In this document: one piece after another, positions 22,701 through 34,847 of the stretch
How positions within the stretch are numbered: the first letter of the stretch is position 1
Layout of the letters: the number at the start of each line of letters is the position of its first letter
Assembly: GCA_950295325.1 (NCBI GenBank)
Contig: OX485806.1
Location: 36,518,001 to 36,582,000, forward strand
Direction of reading: 5' to 3'
DNA from: Polytrichum commune
Lineage: Eukaryota > Streptophyta > Polytrichopsida > Polytrichales > Polytrichaceae
Length of the DNA: 64,000 nucleotides
The notes under the pieces: generated by a model
The model's input: only the letters and a program-made list of their open reading frames with translations
Told to the model about the DNA's origin: nothing
The model's database searches: none
Translations under genes and position numbers: made by a program

Positions 22701-24225
22701 GACCAACCTCGAGGAGGAAGCTTCCTTGCTCCTTCTAATAGACCTCAGAGGTAATGATCCCTGTGACTATTGAAGTGTAGGGAGCCTTCTGCCCACGTAC
22801 TGCTCGAGATCCCAAACTCCCGTCCTTGCAACTCCCATTCTCACAAGAACAAAGGATACAAATACAAACTCCACAGCTAATCTTTGTCAATCCCTCAGAG
22901 CAACTCTTGAATTAATTGCACCTGGCAGACCCGACCTTTTAGACACTGCGGCGGACTACAGTGTGGTCAGATTGCGTGAGCGCAAAATTACAAAGACGAG
23001 GTGGTAGTGTGATGGGAAGGCGGAGAGAAATTGCAACGTGGGAGGAGGAGAACTGAAAATCGACTCCATAGAAACTGTAGGCGTTGTGATGACCGTCCAA
23101 GAAGCCCAAAAAACCACGATCAAACAACTCTCAACAAAATTGTACAAAAAGCCCGCTGTCTCTGAAGGTTTGTGCACTTGTGAGCAGCACAACACTCAAC
23201 AGAGACGGAAGCTAACGTCAGTCTGAGTAAAGAACGAGGGAGTTTGGGAAAAAGAGAAGAAAGTTGGCTCGTCGCAACATCATGAACCTCGACAACTTAA
23301 ACAACTTTACAATTCAGAAGGAACAGAAAAAACAGCACAAGATACCGGTCGCGACTATTAAAAAATTCGAAGTAAAAAATAAAATCAAACAAAGATCATG
23401 CTACTTCAAAAGAAACGCAAGAGCGGTGCGTGAAAGTCACACTACCTACAAATCCACCGGCTCGCTACGTCTCTAAGACCGGACAAGCAAGCCAAGTACA
23501 CACCAGACGAAGCAATTGTATACACTTCAGGAAGAATGACTGCAACGAAAAAACTAATTTAACCTCCGTCCTCTCAAGAAACAGTTTCCTTGCTGCAAAG
23601 AGAAAGAAATTCTCCCAACAGAACCTCCTCAAGCAACAACAGTCTCTAGGAAAAACTCGTTGCCACTTCAGAAACTTCAAAAATCCGTAGTCTTTCACAC
23701 TCTTAACCTCATGAACTTCAAGAGAGCCGTGCAACTTCAGCAGCCTCCAAGAATCTCACTCCTCCACACTCCGCCTGATGACTTGACTCCTCCAGAAATT
23801 GGCAACAACGTCTCACGAACTTCTCCCTCCACACAACTTATTTACGAAACCTTTGCAAGCCAATCCCGGAAATATCTGGTTGCATGCGTAGGTATGCAGT
23901 ACGTAGCCCTCAGGAGCCCTATCCGCAAATCTCTGGAGTCTGGCTCCAACAAACAAACTGTGCACAGGCTTGAGTCGCAAAATTTGCCGAGTTTAGCGAG
24001 CACTTGGCGCTCTGTTCGCGCTCTCTCTCTATAGATCGACTGTGACACACTAGCTCCTCACTCCAAACTAGATTTCGGTCGATCGATGATCGTGAGGCTG
24101 GCGAATGGCGATGGCTCTTCCAAGTTCCGGAGGAGCAGACAGGCGAAGAAGGAAGGATTCGGTGACGGTGTGAGGGCCGGAGCATTTGTAGAGAAATGGC
24201 TTAAATGCCCCTCGTGTGTGTGAAC
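22701..24225 (-). promoter_or_regulatory. Upstream region of the second SAUR gene
   Basis: This region of about 1.5 kb has balanced base composition and lies 5' of the SAUR gene. It holds no supported ORF. A TGTCTC hexamer, the core of the auxin response element, is at 23157-23162, about 460 bp before the start codon. A CT-rich tract is present near 24020-24032. The regulatory role is inferred from position; a single hexamer can occur by chance. Confidence 0.35.
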
Positions 24226-25490
24226 GGGGATCTCGCCTCCCGCATTCTCTCGTCGATTCTGGGCCGCTGGATGCGCTCCCTGCTTCGTTTCTGCTAAGTG
24301 ACAAGGCCATTACTACTACTAGCCCTGGGAAGTTGGCAGCCCTCCTTTTTGTCTCCATTCTCATGTAACTCACTATATTCCATGCCATTTTGTTTGTTTT
24401 TTAGAATGGTTTATCCAACCATTTTTGGTTTTGGGGGGGTGGGGGGGGGGGGGAGTTTGGAACATAGCAAAAAAATACTTCCTTAAGGTAAGGGGGTCTT
24501 AAAAGAATCGAGATACTCTTAGCCTTGCACCCACTTTCTTTTAGTACATGAAACATGCAATTAGTGTGAGATGATTAAACTGACATTGAAGTACATTTGG
24601 ACAAACCACTCCACATTCAAAACCAATAAGGGATGTGCATTTGTGGGGACAAAAATATCAAACAACAACAACAACAACAATAAACAACAAACAATCACAA
24701 CTTTGAATGCTTGTATTTCTTGTTCACCAACCATCATATTTGTGTAGTTTTGCAATCTAGTGTACATCATTTTGGTTATTGGAATCGCCCAAATTCATGC
24801 ATAAATCCAATTATGCTTAAATCCTAGTTATTAACGCATTCAAACCATGCCCAGAGCCATTTTCCTCATAATGTTTGGAACCCATGTGAACATCTTATGT
24901 ATTATCAAACCAAAGATTCTCTTTATGATACAATATTCATATAACTCCCCCAAATTTTGTTAATTATGAAACCTAGATCCGCTTACAAAATTCGAACACG
25001 TAACCCAATCTATTTTAAAGACATATCTTTTTGGTATCCATTCTTAAATCCGCACCTAACCACATATCACTCAACTAACTTATCGGTGTCCGTTTAAGAT
25101 GAGTACATGACTTAGGCCCACCTACCTCATTAGAAAACACACCCCCATGCACCTAGATCATGAAATGTGGGGTACATGCAAAAAAAGAAACATTTACTCA
25201 CGTGTTCTCAAGACACCATGGTCTCAAAAGCTCCCATTGAAGGGTGATCTCACCTCTCACATTCTCCCATTCTATCGGTATTGAGCCGTGGAATGCGCTC
25301 TATGTGTAAGGGACAAGCTCCCTTGACTACTAGCCTAGCCCTCCTTTTTGCCTTGGTTTCATGGAAATCATTATATTCCATGTTGAATAAACATTGTGTG
25401 GTCTTTTAGATATTCCACTGTTTATTTTATTCAATCGTGTTTTGGGGAGAGGTTTGGAACTTCGGATCATATATACCCGCAATATGAAAC
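24226..25490. repeat. Diverged tandem duplication of ~1 kb
   Basis: About 24226-24500 recurs at about 25245-25490. Shared phrases in the same order are GATCTCGCC / GATCTCACC, 'attctc.c...tcgattctgggccg' / 'attctcccattctatcggtattgagccg', 'tggaatgcgctc', AGCCCTCCTTTTTG, 'tatattccatg', and 'gagtttggaac' / 'gaggtttggaac'. A third trace begins near 25614. The interval contains poly-G (24425-24452) and AAC microsatellites, and its 24940-25140 part resembles 11150-11400. Confidence 0.6.
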
Positions 25491-26292
25491 TTCCTTATTA
25501 GAGAACACACCCCTTGCACTTAGCCTATCAAAAGTGAGGTGCAATGCATAGAATACACGTACTCGAGACACCACTAGGTTTGAATGCCTCCCCTACTACC
25601 GGTATGAAAGGTGATCTCGCCTTCTAAATCCTCCATTGATTATGGGCCCTTGTGTATGGATGGAAAGTAAGGCTCTTATTAAACTAGATTGTGAGTGGAA
25701 AATTAACATGGGTCGCTTTAATTGACTACATTAATTATACCCCTTAGTGAGGGTGGGCATGCGTGTGGGAAATTAGTGAGGGTGATCCTAGTTTTTTTTT
25801 TTTTCTAGTATGAATTTAGTACCACCAAAAGATCTAGGGTTTCGGCAGCCCAAAGTGTCAAAGTGCCGGAAATTGTCAATGCAAGTTCTCTTTAGTTTAT
25901 GCCTTGGAAGTGAGTGGCACCGACTGCAAAGAAGTAGAAGTCTCTTCAAGCTCAACAAAAAAAAATATGCACTCTACAAATACCTTAGAGCGTGCACTGA
26001 TTTTCTTGAAATGGATGGTAAATGTGCATGTACTCATGTATCACGCGGTAAAATTTCAATCCTCACTAATTTTGAGATTTGGCAAAATAGAGCTTGTCTC
26101 AAGAATTAGCAACACACACACTAAATGGGATAATTAGTGTAGTGAGGGTGTAAATAATGTGGATCTAAGACCCAAGGTTGTTCCCTCAATCTCCTTTAAA
26201 ACCTCCAATCAACACCTTACATCATTAATTTGTACTATTCACCCACCTCGAGTTCCCAAAAAACAAATCTAGTGTGACCCACATTAATTATA
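25491..26292. other. Intergenic, nothing recognised
   Basis: AT-rich DNA with a poly-T run near 25791-25803. Overlapping short frames at 25810-26137 have no domain and are not supported as genes. Confidence 0.5.
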
Positions 26293-27241
26293 GGGGGTTG
26301 TTAAATCGACCATGTAGTTTGTTAAAATGACCACAGAGACGCACCACACTGCCACATGACCTGTCAAACTTTAATTTTTCATCACACACATGAAGAAAAG
26401 AAAAGTATTTGCTATGCTCCTTCTTTCTTTACGTTTCAACCTTGAGGGGCGGACTCTTCATACCACATACAAACTAATGTGAGTGCAAGAAGGGGTATTA
26501 TTTGAGGCATTAGTGTACATAGTATACATAAGGGAGAGGTGTTATTCTGTTCTAGTGTGTACATTTGGAAAGGACATTCAAAATTTTTAAGTAAAGGCAG
26601 ATGTACAAAAGGGGCCTTATGGTTTAGAGGGAAAATTAACAAAAGATGTGTTAGTTTCATCCAATTCACATTTTCAATCTTTGTTGTTGTGTGGTAATAG
26701 TCCTCAATGACTACCATGTCCATTTTTGTTAGAGTTTGCATTTGGGTTCTAGGTTTATACAAATTGGAGGCTTTGGACAACATAGGCTCCCTTGAGATTT
26801 TCTCTCCGGATTGTGGCTAAGTTATTGCACTCTAGTCTTTGTTTATATGGCGCAAGTATTGAGTTACAAGCTATGGACGAAATTTTTCTCAATGACTTTC
26901 TCATTGGAAAGTGAAAATGGATTTTATATGTGATAAGGGCCTATTTAAGTCACGATTTATATTTTGTTTATGTAGTGGAGGCATTTATCACATTCACTTG
27001 AAAAACTTAGTATAAATACTTCCTATTTTCTAGCCTACCATTAGTACGTAAACGTTTGTTTTTCTCCATAAATTTTCATAGTGACCCACGCATGCCATTT
27101 AGGTATCCAATGAAGAGTCCACCCCCCCCCCCCAAGTTTTCAGCTAACAACTAGAATTGATCAGAAATTAACAGGTCATGTAACCATGCGACATGTCTTT
27201 GTGGTCGTCTTCACCAATGTGTGGTCAATTTAATAATCCCC
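26293..27241. mobile_element. Non-autonomous TIR element, ~950 bp
   Basis: About 75-80 bp at the left end (26293-26370) are mirrored at the right end (27166-27241). Left: GGGGGTTGTTAAATCGACCA, then TGACCACAGAGAC and CACATGACCTGT. Right, reverse complement: GGGGATTATTAAATTGACCA, then CGACCACAAAGAC and TACATGACCTGT. Both ends are preceded by TA, which would fit a TA target, but the short match is not decisive. No transposase is present. Confidence 0.7.
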
Positions 27242-28077
27242 TATTTATAAACTAGAGTTTTGACTTGGTTGAGAATTAAAGAGGCCCACATTAATTCTTG
27301 AGGCTCTAGAAAGAAAATAAGTAGCCTTTTCTAAATGAAATTTTCTTTACATTATGTCATTGAACGTAGCACATTGAGATACTTGAGATGGTAGTTTTAC
27401 ATATTACTATGTAAGGGGAAGGTATTCTTGAGCATACTAATGCCAAGACTTAGTGTCATTTGCATAAACTTTAGTCAACTTGTAGACCACTGTGTAACAT
27501 AAGGATACACATCGACATAACATTATTGAACATACTCATGCCAAGATATCAGTAAACTCACTTAAACGACAAGTGTCATGAGATGACACTAGTGGTGAAG
27601 TTGATGATCATTAGTGGAACCTTGCATACACCTCAAATTAGGGTAACTGACACTATTACGCATGTGACACCAATTACCACCAATGTATAGTGGGGCAATG
27701 ATGCAATCATTTTAATCATATGTTCTTGTGATTCAAACAATCTAATTAATAGCCCATGTATATACAAAACAATACATGCTTCCATACGGTCCTTCCTTGC
27801 CAAAATTGGAATCTCAGATTCGAATGTATTTTCAAAACTAGACTTCAACAAACTTGAAAATCATTGTTTTTTTTCAGTTTCAAGAAATAATATTTCCGTA
27901 AAAATTGGTATTATAATTTACATCAAAGTTGCCTAGGTAGGATCTTTTTTTATATAAAAATAAAAATTCAAGACATCATGTCAAACTACCTCATCATATT
28001 AGGCACTTTTAAATACTCACAATATTTTATTTTTATTTTTATTTTTTAACTAGTAAAAACAATTTATGCCAACATAG
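27242..28077. other. Intergenic, nothing recognised
   Basis: AT-rich DNA without a supported ORF, RNA gene or repeat. Confidence 0.5.
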
Positions 28078-28234
28078 CATTATTCAGATTCATAACAAGG
28101 TTCTATGGGACTGATAGTATTCTACGTAGTATTCCTAGATATTCCCCACATTTAGACTGAGTGTGGGGAATATCCGAGAATACTACGTGGAATATTGTCA
28201 ATCCCACATAACAGTGTTATGGATCTGAATAATG
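28078..28234. repeat. Near-perfect 157 bp palindrome (MITE or miRNA-like foldback)
   Basis: Two arms of about 73 nt (28078-28150 and 28162-28234) pair around an 11 nt loop. The left arm starts CATTATTCAGAT and ends TATTCCCCACA. The right arm starts TGTGGGGAATA and ends ATCTGAATAATG. A few mismatches are scattered along the stem. A transcript would fold into a single long hairpin. Length and shape fit a young MITE or a proto-miRNA hairpin; no target duplication is clear. Confidence 0.8.
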
Positions 28235-29682
28235 TGATGAAATTTGATATGCAACTCCCGTTGGGTTTTGGCCATGAATGTTGAGTGACCCTCTGTCGTG
28301 ACTAGCGTTCAATCTTAGTTGTGCATAATTTTATTGTCTAATCGGGGTTAAAATGCACTAGATACTCTTCAGAGGTCTATGTAGTGATTTTTACGTATTT
28401 GTTCCACTGTGAGGTAAACAACCCTTATTCGGTTATTTTTCTTGTTAAGACACCTAAATTTGAATGATATATGGTTTAGTGTGGCTCCAAGAACGGGTAC
28501 CAAAAGGACATGTGTTTTGAAGAGATTGGACTTTGTGCTCAAAACATGATAACCATTTTAAGTTCAATTATCAACATAATTGGGGGACCTACACAATAAT
28601 CTTCACTTTGACATCACATGAACTTTGAAAATTATGAGAAAAATGGCTACAACCTTGATTTGGATTTGCTAACCACCTTGTACTAATCTCAGGTCTCATA
28701 CACTAGGAGAAGTGAGCTACTGTAGTTGGAAAGAGTAAGAAATTAAGACCCGTCTACCTTATGGCACATATATTAACATATCTTGGATGAATTTTTTGTC
28801 ATTTTCATGACTACGCTAGATATTGTATTCGGTGTCACCAATTTTCTCTTCGTCTTGGTCAATACCAACTATAAACTGCATGTGTACTGTGAACTGTGTT
28901 AGCTAAGTAGGGTTCACACTACCGTCTTTATCTAGTGCCAAGCTTATGTGGAAGGATGACCTGGCCACCTTAAAATTAGTTTACCACCTCCTCAGCCACC
29001 GAACCTGGTTAATGTTACTATAAATTCGGCACACTTTCTGGGCACCTAAATACGCAACGGCAATGGCCCCGGATTGGCTGCAGCGGGTTTTAGCTATCAT
29101 GGGGCCAACTACCATATTTACAAAAAAAAAACGAATCTATAAGAGCAACTCTAAAACGCAGACCAGGTGGGGAACCAAGGTAAAGTGTTGTCACCGAAAT
29201 AGTAGGTTTGACACGAAAAGTTCCTCCGACCCTGAGTGCAGTGTGGACAGGGTAACCTCCAAGGTGACCTCTGGGTTTTAGGGTACCCCACCTAGAATTA
29301 GCTAGAGCCAGGTGGGAAGGGGACATAAGTACAATATATAGTGTGTAGTATTCAATGAAAAAAATCCACAATTCACTTTAATAAAATAAAATAAAATAAA
29401 AACCCCAAAACCCCAAAACCGACTCATGCGGATTACTAAAGAAAAGGTCCATAGATGCATCATTGCCAGAATCTGCAGGATCCAGTGACGAGTCTGCGGC
29501 GAGCCCTCGCACGTTTGAATTTGTCACAGGGTGGACGGTGATCGTGCCTCCGCACACTCCCACAATGATTTGGGGCCCTTGGATGTGCTTTTGGCCACGC
29601 CACTGAGATTCGGGCTGCCCGCAACTTAAGTGAAATATACTGTATGCTATGCGGAAGTAAGTTAAAGGCCGGAAATCAAGTG
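28235..29682. other. Intergenic, nothing recognised
   Basis: No gene is supported. An AAAAT-type microsatellite followed by CCCCAAAA repeats lies at about 29376-29418. Open frames at 29063-29851 overlap on both strands and show no domain. Confidence 0.45.
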
Positions 29683-30507
29683 GGCCGTGGCTTGTGGATA
29701 CATGTCTTGCTCTTTCAACTGGGCCCCCACCAATCTTACCAAAGGTGGTTAACCCATGACGAGTCCGTACACTGGTTGCCACCAATCTAGGCTGGGGTGA
29801 ACTAACCCGTACACTGGTTCCTTGGAGGCAAGGGTTTAGGAATCCCGACAAGGAACGAGTGTATGGGTTGGTGGTTCGCCCAAATCCCCTTGACTATAAA
29901 GGGTTTTTTTGGTTACCTTTGCCCCACCATGGGGGTGGGTGAAAACGTTGAGATCTATGTAGGATCTAGGGTTTGTTATTTTGAGTCAAATTGACACTTG
30001 AATCGGGGCTGGAGATCCTGAATTAGTCTATACCATTTATGGTGTTTGGCGTCACTTACTATGCGGGGTTATGGAGTGCTATAACTTTTTGCTAAGAGCA
30101 TAAGTTATTAAGTGGGCCATGGCTTGATAGATACATGTCTTGCTCTTTGAATTGGGCCCCCAACCAATCTTACCAAAGGTGGTTAACCCTGAACTAGGCT
30201 AGGGGGAACCAACCTGTACACTGGTTCCTTGGAGGCAAGGGTTTAGGCATCCGACAAGGAATGAGTGTATGGGTTGGTGGTTCGCCCAAATCCCCCTAAC
30301 TATCAAGGGTTTTTTTGGTCACCTTTGCCCTACCATGGGGGAGGGTGAAAACGTTGAGATCTATGTAGGATCCGGGGTTTGTTATTTTGAGTCAAATTGA
30401 CACTTGAATCGGGGATGGAGACCTTGAATTAGTCTACACCATTTGTGGTGTTGGGTGTCACTTACTTTGCGGAGTTACGGAGTGCTATAACTTTTTGCTA
30501 AGAGCGT
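29683..30507. repeat. Tandem pair of ~410 bp repeats with internal foldbacks
   Basis: Copy 1 (29683-30105) and copy 2 (30112-30507) are highly similar throughout, sharing for example CTTACCAAAGGTGGTTAACC, GAAAACGTTGAGATCTATGT and TATAACTTTTTGCTAAGAGC. Each contains an internal inverted repeat (29794-29880 and 30202-30287) in which a GTACACTGGTTCCTTGG arm pairs with a CAAGGAA(C/T)GAGTGTATGGG arm. A related stand-alone foldback is at 34764-34847. Confidence 0.85.
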
Positions 30508-33500
30508 ACTAAGTTTTTACCTCTGAAGTTATTAATGTTGTATGTTGTCCGTATAGCCTATGTAATCTTTGTTGGTAACAAATGAGATTTATAGCGAGGA
30601 GTTATAGCCTTGTGTAATTCCAAATAGTAAGTGACACTACATACCATAAACAATGCAGTGAGATTTATGTAGCTTGAATGAACAGTAGATTGATGGGGGA
30701 GTGTTTTTACTAAACCCTCGATGGTAGGTGTTGGGAAACGAAATCCATCCATATCAATGTACATGTAAATGCTATAATCTTTGAATTGGGATATGTGGAT
30801 GGTTGAAACTTTGTGTGAATCATTGTAACTGTTTAAATATTTCACCTGTATAGTCAAATTGATTGTTAAAGGCACACAATTTTTTATATTAAGTTATTGA
30901 ATTGGGATGATGGATTTTAGACAATGTGTAGGACATTTGGGGCTTGGGCTTGAAGGGATAAATAGTAGAAATTTGCTCCCCATAGCGCATGTGGTTTATT
31001 CATCCCAAGTAGACCCTAGTAAACTAATTTGAACCAAGCTAGATCAAATTTATAGCACCTACCAAGGTGGATGAAAATTGATAACTATGTAGAGCCTAGG
31101 GATTATTGTTTATGCCATTTACCCTTACATTGAGGTTAGAGACTCCAAATTGAGGTGAGGTTAGGGATGCATCAACATCAAACCTATAGGGGGCAGGTTT
31201 GGACCACTTGGCTTTGCCAGGTATTTTTAAATGGAAATGCAAGCTAGAACCCCATCAATCATATTGAGGTAAAGAGGTTCTAGTAAAAAAAATGCTCCCC
31301 AAGATCCCACTGAACTAACTCGGGGTCTTTGATGCTAATCGTGGAGTCAAAGCACATAAAGAGGTAAATATTGTGTTATGATGTACTTGATTTGCTCTTA
31401 GAGTTGGGTCCCCCACCAATCTTACTATGGTAAACTTAGGTCTAGTAAGAACTTGCTCCCCATAGGTTTATGAATAATTCACATGGCTACACTAATCATG
31501 TGATTTAGTGTGACCCACACTAGATCATCATCAACCCATGTTAAATATCTTGCACTCGTTGGATGGCACCTAACAAGCGTGTCACATGACACTTGGTGCT
31601 ACATGACAAGTCTAATTAGTGCAAGCCACTTTAATTACCGTGGCACACGTAAGTGCCACAGTAAATAAGATATTGGTTGTAAATATCTTGGTCTTTGAGT
31701 TAGTCCCCACCCAAGCTTATCGGGATAAAAAATATCTAGTGACAACATGCCCCCCATAGGTTTGTGATTGAATCATCCAAATTAGATCCAACTACAATGT
31801 CATGTACACTATTAGCAAATGGTCTAAACTAGGTAGCTAGAGGCCTAGAAGTGTAACATCTCATTGTCAACATAAGAACTATTTGAATTGAATATTTATT
31901 TATGGTATGATATTTTATGTAGCACATTGGAGGCTTGAGATGATAGTTTTACATTCTAGTATGCAACTTAGAGGAAGATATTCAATGAGCATAGTAATGT
32001 CTTTAATGTATCATGTCTTTACACTTATAGGCAACTTGTTGATCATTGCGATTATAACCTAAGCAACCCTAAGCAATCCAACCCTACCTTACCCAACGTG
32101 TCCCATCATCAAGTGCACAAACATACACTTCTGATAACCATAACTAGATCAAAGGAGGTCCAATCTTCAAATTGATTCTCATATTGATGTTCACCATAGG
32201 TTTGCTAATGCAACACCAATTCGAAGACGTAAATAGGAGATGGAGAACATGAGAAACAAACCGAATACCGCCCGCGTACTTTAAACAATAAGATTGGTGG
32301 GGGGCCCATCTCAATGAAAAAGACATCCATTCCACCCAAACCGTGGCCCCTCATCGTCAAGTGGATGCCGAAGTGGGCAGTGTGCAATGTATACTCAAGT
32401 TCTTAATTACAAACACGCAGGGGAAAAAGGCATGTGAAGCCAATCACAAAGCAGATGCCGGTTTGGGATATGTCAAATATCCTCATCCCTCGTGGCTTCT
32501 CCTTTCGTTCCCAACTGTTTCGAGGCTCGACTCCAATGCCCGGGTCCACGTGAGTCGGTGGTACGCTAAATAGCCTTATTGATGTGGGCCACACTAATTC
32601 TCACAATGGGAATCAATGTGGGCCATGTTAATTTGCAACCTACGTCATATCTCTAGTGTCCTATTAGTGTGGGCCATGGTAAATTTTTTTCTGGAAAATT
32701 ATCGTGGTTATTATCTGTAAGGTGGTTGTTTTATTTTATGTGAGATGTTGGTTGGAAATCTCAAAGAAAGACTGAAGGGAAGACCCTAGATCTTGGACTC
32801 ACGTTAACTCCACCCCAGCAAGAAAATAAGAGGTGTCCACGCTCACACTAAGTTTCCACCCACACTAATAGGACTAGTTAGTGTAGTGGTCATGCCATTC
32901 GGTATAAAACGAGATAATTTGAACGTGGGTAAATTATGCAACATCTTTCGGCTTATGAAGCTTGCTTGTTCTTTGTAGAACCTACATCTAACTTACTTTG
33001 AGAGACATCTACTACCTCACCTCCATCCACAAGTTCGGGGTTCAGACTGAACTCGAATCAGGACTTTGATTCTAGAATCCAGATGCAACCAACCATGTTA
33101 GTTTTCTCAGGCAAACAGAACATGCTGTGACGTCAACTCATTATGCGATGACGTCGAGATACTTTGACCATTTTTGAACCTTCATGATTGTGAAGAAGTT
33201 CGAGATTCGCGGTTTCGAGAAGGAATCTTTAAACTTTTGGAGATATTTCAGTTTTTTCGCAGCTCAGATAACAGTATATATCGATCATGGGAGTGCCATT
33301 CTGCACAAGAAAGTTATATACCAGAATCTGGCCCGAAATGTAATATAAATGTCGAGTCGAGGAAGAGATTTCCCCGCCCCCTGGTTTCGGTCCCTGAATA
33401 ATGTATTATAAATGCTTGGATAATCATGTTGAAAGCCTCAATGCTACAACACAAATATCTCCCGTTGATGTGGGATTTGGAATACATGTATTGTAGAGAG

Positions 33501-33821
33501 AAACCGTCAAATTTGAGTCGAGTGAGTGGCTCTAAATCACAGAGTACACACAATGGATTATTCCAAAACATATACCTATATTACCTACCTAATCTTCAAA
33601 TTTAAACCGCGTGTGAGACAAAATCACATAATCTATTCTCAGTGGTCCCATGCACCACACAGTACGGATATTAGTGTGGGTTATCGTAAGTGAACGTAAC
33701 GTGTTCCACACTAATTGGAGAATTCTGGATAGCCTTGAGGAGAAACCCAATTGCAACAAATGAGAGCCAAGCCTACTAGTTGTCGGAATTGGCGGTATAC
33801 TGAAGATGATGCCGGTTCTTA
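30508..33821. other. Repeat-derived intergenic DNA, no gene seen
   Basis: Phrases such as 'ttgggtcccccaccaatctta', 'gctccccataggttt' and 'tagtgtgggcca' recur in diverged form around 31395, 31690, 32585 and 32665, so much of this appears to be old repeat. No ORF with a recognisable domain is present on either strand. Confidence 0.45.
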
Positions 33822-34467
33822 TATCGTAGACATGCTACTAACCGTGCAGCACCACTTACCGTGCATGTCACGATACTCCACCATGCCACTTACCGTGTAC
33901 TTATAATCTCGGCCGTCAAATTATATCACATGCAATCTCAACCGTCTGATGTCTCTCAAACTCAATCATGACCGCGCCAATGACCTAAAACATCATTGTC
34001 AACTTACACTCATCATGAAGTTTCCTTCAGTCGAATCACATAGCAAGGTGTAGATGTAGCAATTTGATGAAGATGAAAAGAGCAGACCTTGCCAGGGCCA
34101 AAAAAGAAGCAAAAATTTCAACAACAACTTGAGAAGAAAATGGCTACACAAGTCAAAAGGACAATATCAAAACCTCATCAATTTCCTATGCCTACAAAGA
34201 AGAGGGCAACATTTGTAGCTCCTTTAGTGAAACCTAACATGCACGGTTAGTGAATGGCACATTGATCACACATTGATGCATATAGTTGTGAACTTGATTG
34301 TAGAAAGGTTACAACTTTTCAAATACAATTGTCATTTCATTTTACCACAATACTCTCATCTCATTTACTAATTACAAATTTTTTTTAAAAATTAAAAAAG
34401 GTTTAACCCACCTTGTGGAAAACCATTTGAAACCCAAATATGCACGGTTAGTAGCATGTCTACGATA
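33822..34467. mobile_element. Non-autonomous element with perfect 27 bp TIRs, 646 bp
   Basis: The left end (33822-33848) begins TATCGTAGACATGCTACTAA and the right end (34441-34467) is its exact reverse complement over 27 bp. Subterminal repeats of ACTTACCGTG and CACGGTTAGTG type occur several times inside the left end and near 34240. There is no transposase ORF. The flanks (GTTCTTA on the left, GCAGCCC on the right) give no obvious target duplication, so the superfamily is open. Confidence 0.75.
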
Positions 34468-34763
34468 GCAGCCCATTGCTTTAAGAAAAAATAAACAATA
34501 AACATGACGCTTTGCATGTAGAAGTGGATAATGTTGGTCACGATGACTTCATTTTGTAGTTAGTTAATTGATTAATTAGCGGATTTCTATTGCTTTAAGA
34601 AATACAATGATACCAAGGAAGAGTGATGCTCAAAGGTGATGGAGATTCGGACCAAATCGGAGAGAGTTCCAAGTGATCAAGTCACCACATAGACTTGTAG
34701 CCAAAACAACTAAGAATTGAAGTATCCTAGTATGCAAACAACCATACCCCTCGTGACCGATTT

Positions 34764-34847
34764 GGGCGAACCAACCCATACACTCGTTCCTTGTTGGATG
34801 CCTAAACCCTTGCCTCCAAGGAACCAGTGTACGGGTTGGTTCGCCCC
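34764..34847. repeat. 84 bp foldback related to the 29.7-30.5 kb repeats
   Basis: The arm starting GGGCGAACCAACCCATACAC (34764-34792) pairs with the arm ending GGGTTGGTTCGCCCC (34818-34847) around a ~25 nt loop. The same sequence, in inverted orientation, forms the internal foldback of each 29.7-30.5 kb repeat copy. Confidence 0.75.

Noticed and set aside
23264-24034. Several 60-120 codon frames upstream of the second SAUR gene
   Set aside because: They overlap on both strands with no domains and lie in a likely promoter/leader region.
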